Source of the DNA: Saprospiraceae bacterium
GTDB lineage: Bacteria; Bacteroidota; Bacteroidia; Chitinophagales; Saprospiraceae
Assembly: GCA_020628085.1 (NCBI GenBank)
Contig: JAHDFQ010000021.1
Location: forward strand, 1 to 33,772
Direction: 5' to 3'
DNA length: 33,772 nt
Shown here: piece by piece, positions 33,094 to 33,772 of the stretch
Numbering within the stretch: position 1 is the stretch's first letter
Layout of the letters: each line of letters starts with the position of its first letter
The notes under the pieces: model-generated
Told to the model about the DNA's origin: nothing
The model's database searches: none
The model's input: the letters and a program-made list of their open reading frames with translations, nothing else
Position numbers and translations under genes: made by a program

Positions 33094-33699
33094 TTAATAT
33101 TTTACATTTTCAAAACCATTCCATTTTAATCGTTCATTTATTTGATATTTTTGAATATGGAGTTGAACTTCTTTTTCCCAATCCGCTTTTGAAGAAGAAA
33201 ACTGTTTTCTGAATAGACATAGAAATTCAGGTGTAACATCCAAATCATCTTTAAAATATATCACATTTTTTTTATCTACAATTAGATTAATGGAATCGTT
33301 TTGAGTCAATTCATCGCTATATTTTTTTATTCTTTTATCTAATAGTTTTACCAAATCTGTTCTAAAAAAATGAAGCGTGTCAAAAACTAATTTTTCGTGT
33401 TCATATATAGTGGATTCGTAGTATTGAAGTTGCGCTTTTAATTTTTGAGCATGTGTTGGGCTAGTCATACATATAACACTATTTTTTTGAAGGATTGATC
33501 CAAATTCCTGAATCATTTCTTCCCCAATTACAAATAAAGAATCATATAATTGTATGTAAATCGAATCAAGATAAACTATCTCAAAACTTGAATCTCGAAC
33601 TAAATCAAAATCCACGATTTTTACTTGTTGAGCGTTTAAATTTGTATTAACAAGTAATATATATAGACAGATGATGAAATTTGCAAACAGAGATTTCAT
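33094..33699 (-). CDS. OmpH/Skp-like periplasmic protein (divergent)
   Basis: A 201-aa protein with a signal peptide (MKSLFANFIICLYILLVNTNLNAQ). The mature chain opens QQVKIVDFDLVRDS, and the tail region reads IVDKKNVIYFKDDLDVTPEFL. Both resemble OmpH/Skp chaperones, whose chains start with an IxxVD strand and close with a strand ending in a D(I/V)T motif around a coiled-coil helical pair. Between them is a helical stretch (HAQKLKAQLQYYESTIYEHEKL). A further ~40 residues with EKEVQLHIQKYQINERLKW extend the usual end. OmpH proteins bind unfolded outer-membrane proteins in the periplasm. The match is remote; I read it from motif order only. Confidence 0.6.
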   Translation of the reverse strand: MKSLFANFIICLYILLVNTNLNAQQVKIVDFDLVRDSSFEIVYLDSIYIQLYDSLFVIGEEMIQEFGSILQKNSVICMTSPTHAQKLKAQLQYYESTIYEHEKLVFDTLHFFRTDLVKLLDKRIKKYSDELTQNDSINLIVDKKNVIYFKDDLDVTPEFLCLFRKQFSSSKADWEKEVQLHIQKYQINERLKWNGFENVKY

Positions 33700-33720
33700 A
33701 CGTTGTTTTAGTTTTTAAAC

Positions 33721-33765
33721 AAAAAAACACCTAAATCCGAACAAACGAATCAAGGTGTTTTTTTA
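33721..33765. terminator. Intrinsic terminator at the window edge
   Basis: AAAAAACACCT / AGGTGTTTTTT flank a ~20-nt loop, with runs of A and T on both sides. It sits upstream of the OmpH-like gene, so it belongs to a gene beyond the window, read on the minus strand. Confidence 0.75.
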
Positions 33766-33772
33766 GAAATTC

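Overview
The window (33,772 bp, AT-rich) comes from a Bacteroidota chromosome. The evidence is: type IX secretion (T9SS) type A sorting domains at the C-termini of secreted proteins, large Cys/Gly/Asn-rich modular surface proteins, promoters of the Bacteroidota form (TTTG / TAnnTTTG), few Shine-Dalgarno sequences, and housekeeping genes of that phylum's type. A Saprospiria-like or Flavobacteriia-like member fits, but the order is a guess. I found no tRNA, rRNA, CRISPR array, transposase or prophage gene.

Layout. 1-4781 (+): the C-terminal part of a secreted cyanophycinase-like S51 protein, a THUMP RNA methyltransferase, a small secreted protein, an MFS permease and uroporphyrinogen-III synthase. 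4885-8400 (-): a giant modular T9SS surface protein with five copies of a ~90-aa domain. 8631-8791: a 161-bp imperfect palindrome. 8926-11450 (-): purA, a STAS protein and a Fur-family regulator. 11564-15014 (+): an RsmF-like methyltransferase, an alanine/Na+ symporter and a small conserved protein. 15063-18500 (-): the cysteine operon. 18597-22101 (-): a DUF2490 protein and FtsK. 22495-26415 (+): GMC oxidoreductase, its Tat-signal small subunit, a Tat-signal TIM-barrel enzyme and an SCP2 protein. 26483-33699: acylphosphatase, a beta-helix protein, a membrane-anchored AraC regulator, a giant beta-helix surface protein with a near-identical internal duplication, and an OmpH/Skp-like protein.

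The most notable system is the cysteine operon. Read on the minus strand it is cysM-like synthase, JAMM protease (Mec-like), ubiquitin-like sulfur carrier (CysO-like) and an E1-like activating enzyme fused to rhodanese (MoeZ-like). This is a complete protein-thiocarboxylate route to cysteine. Upstream of cysM, two unannotated mini-ORFs encode peptides with runs of five and six cysteines. Each is followed by a small hairpin, a GGAAAGGC segment able to pair with the terminator's 5' arm, and a strong U-tract terminator. This is two classical transcription attenuators in series, apparently sensing Cys-tRNA charging. The carrier also ends in Gly-Gly-Cys, so the gene encodes a tail identical to the pathway's product-loaded form, which the neighbouring JAMM protease would have to trim.

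A second theme is a degenerate GAACAC/GTGTTC repeat family. It fills the gaps between genes of the cys operon and the GMC operon and enters the coding sequence of the JAMM protease.
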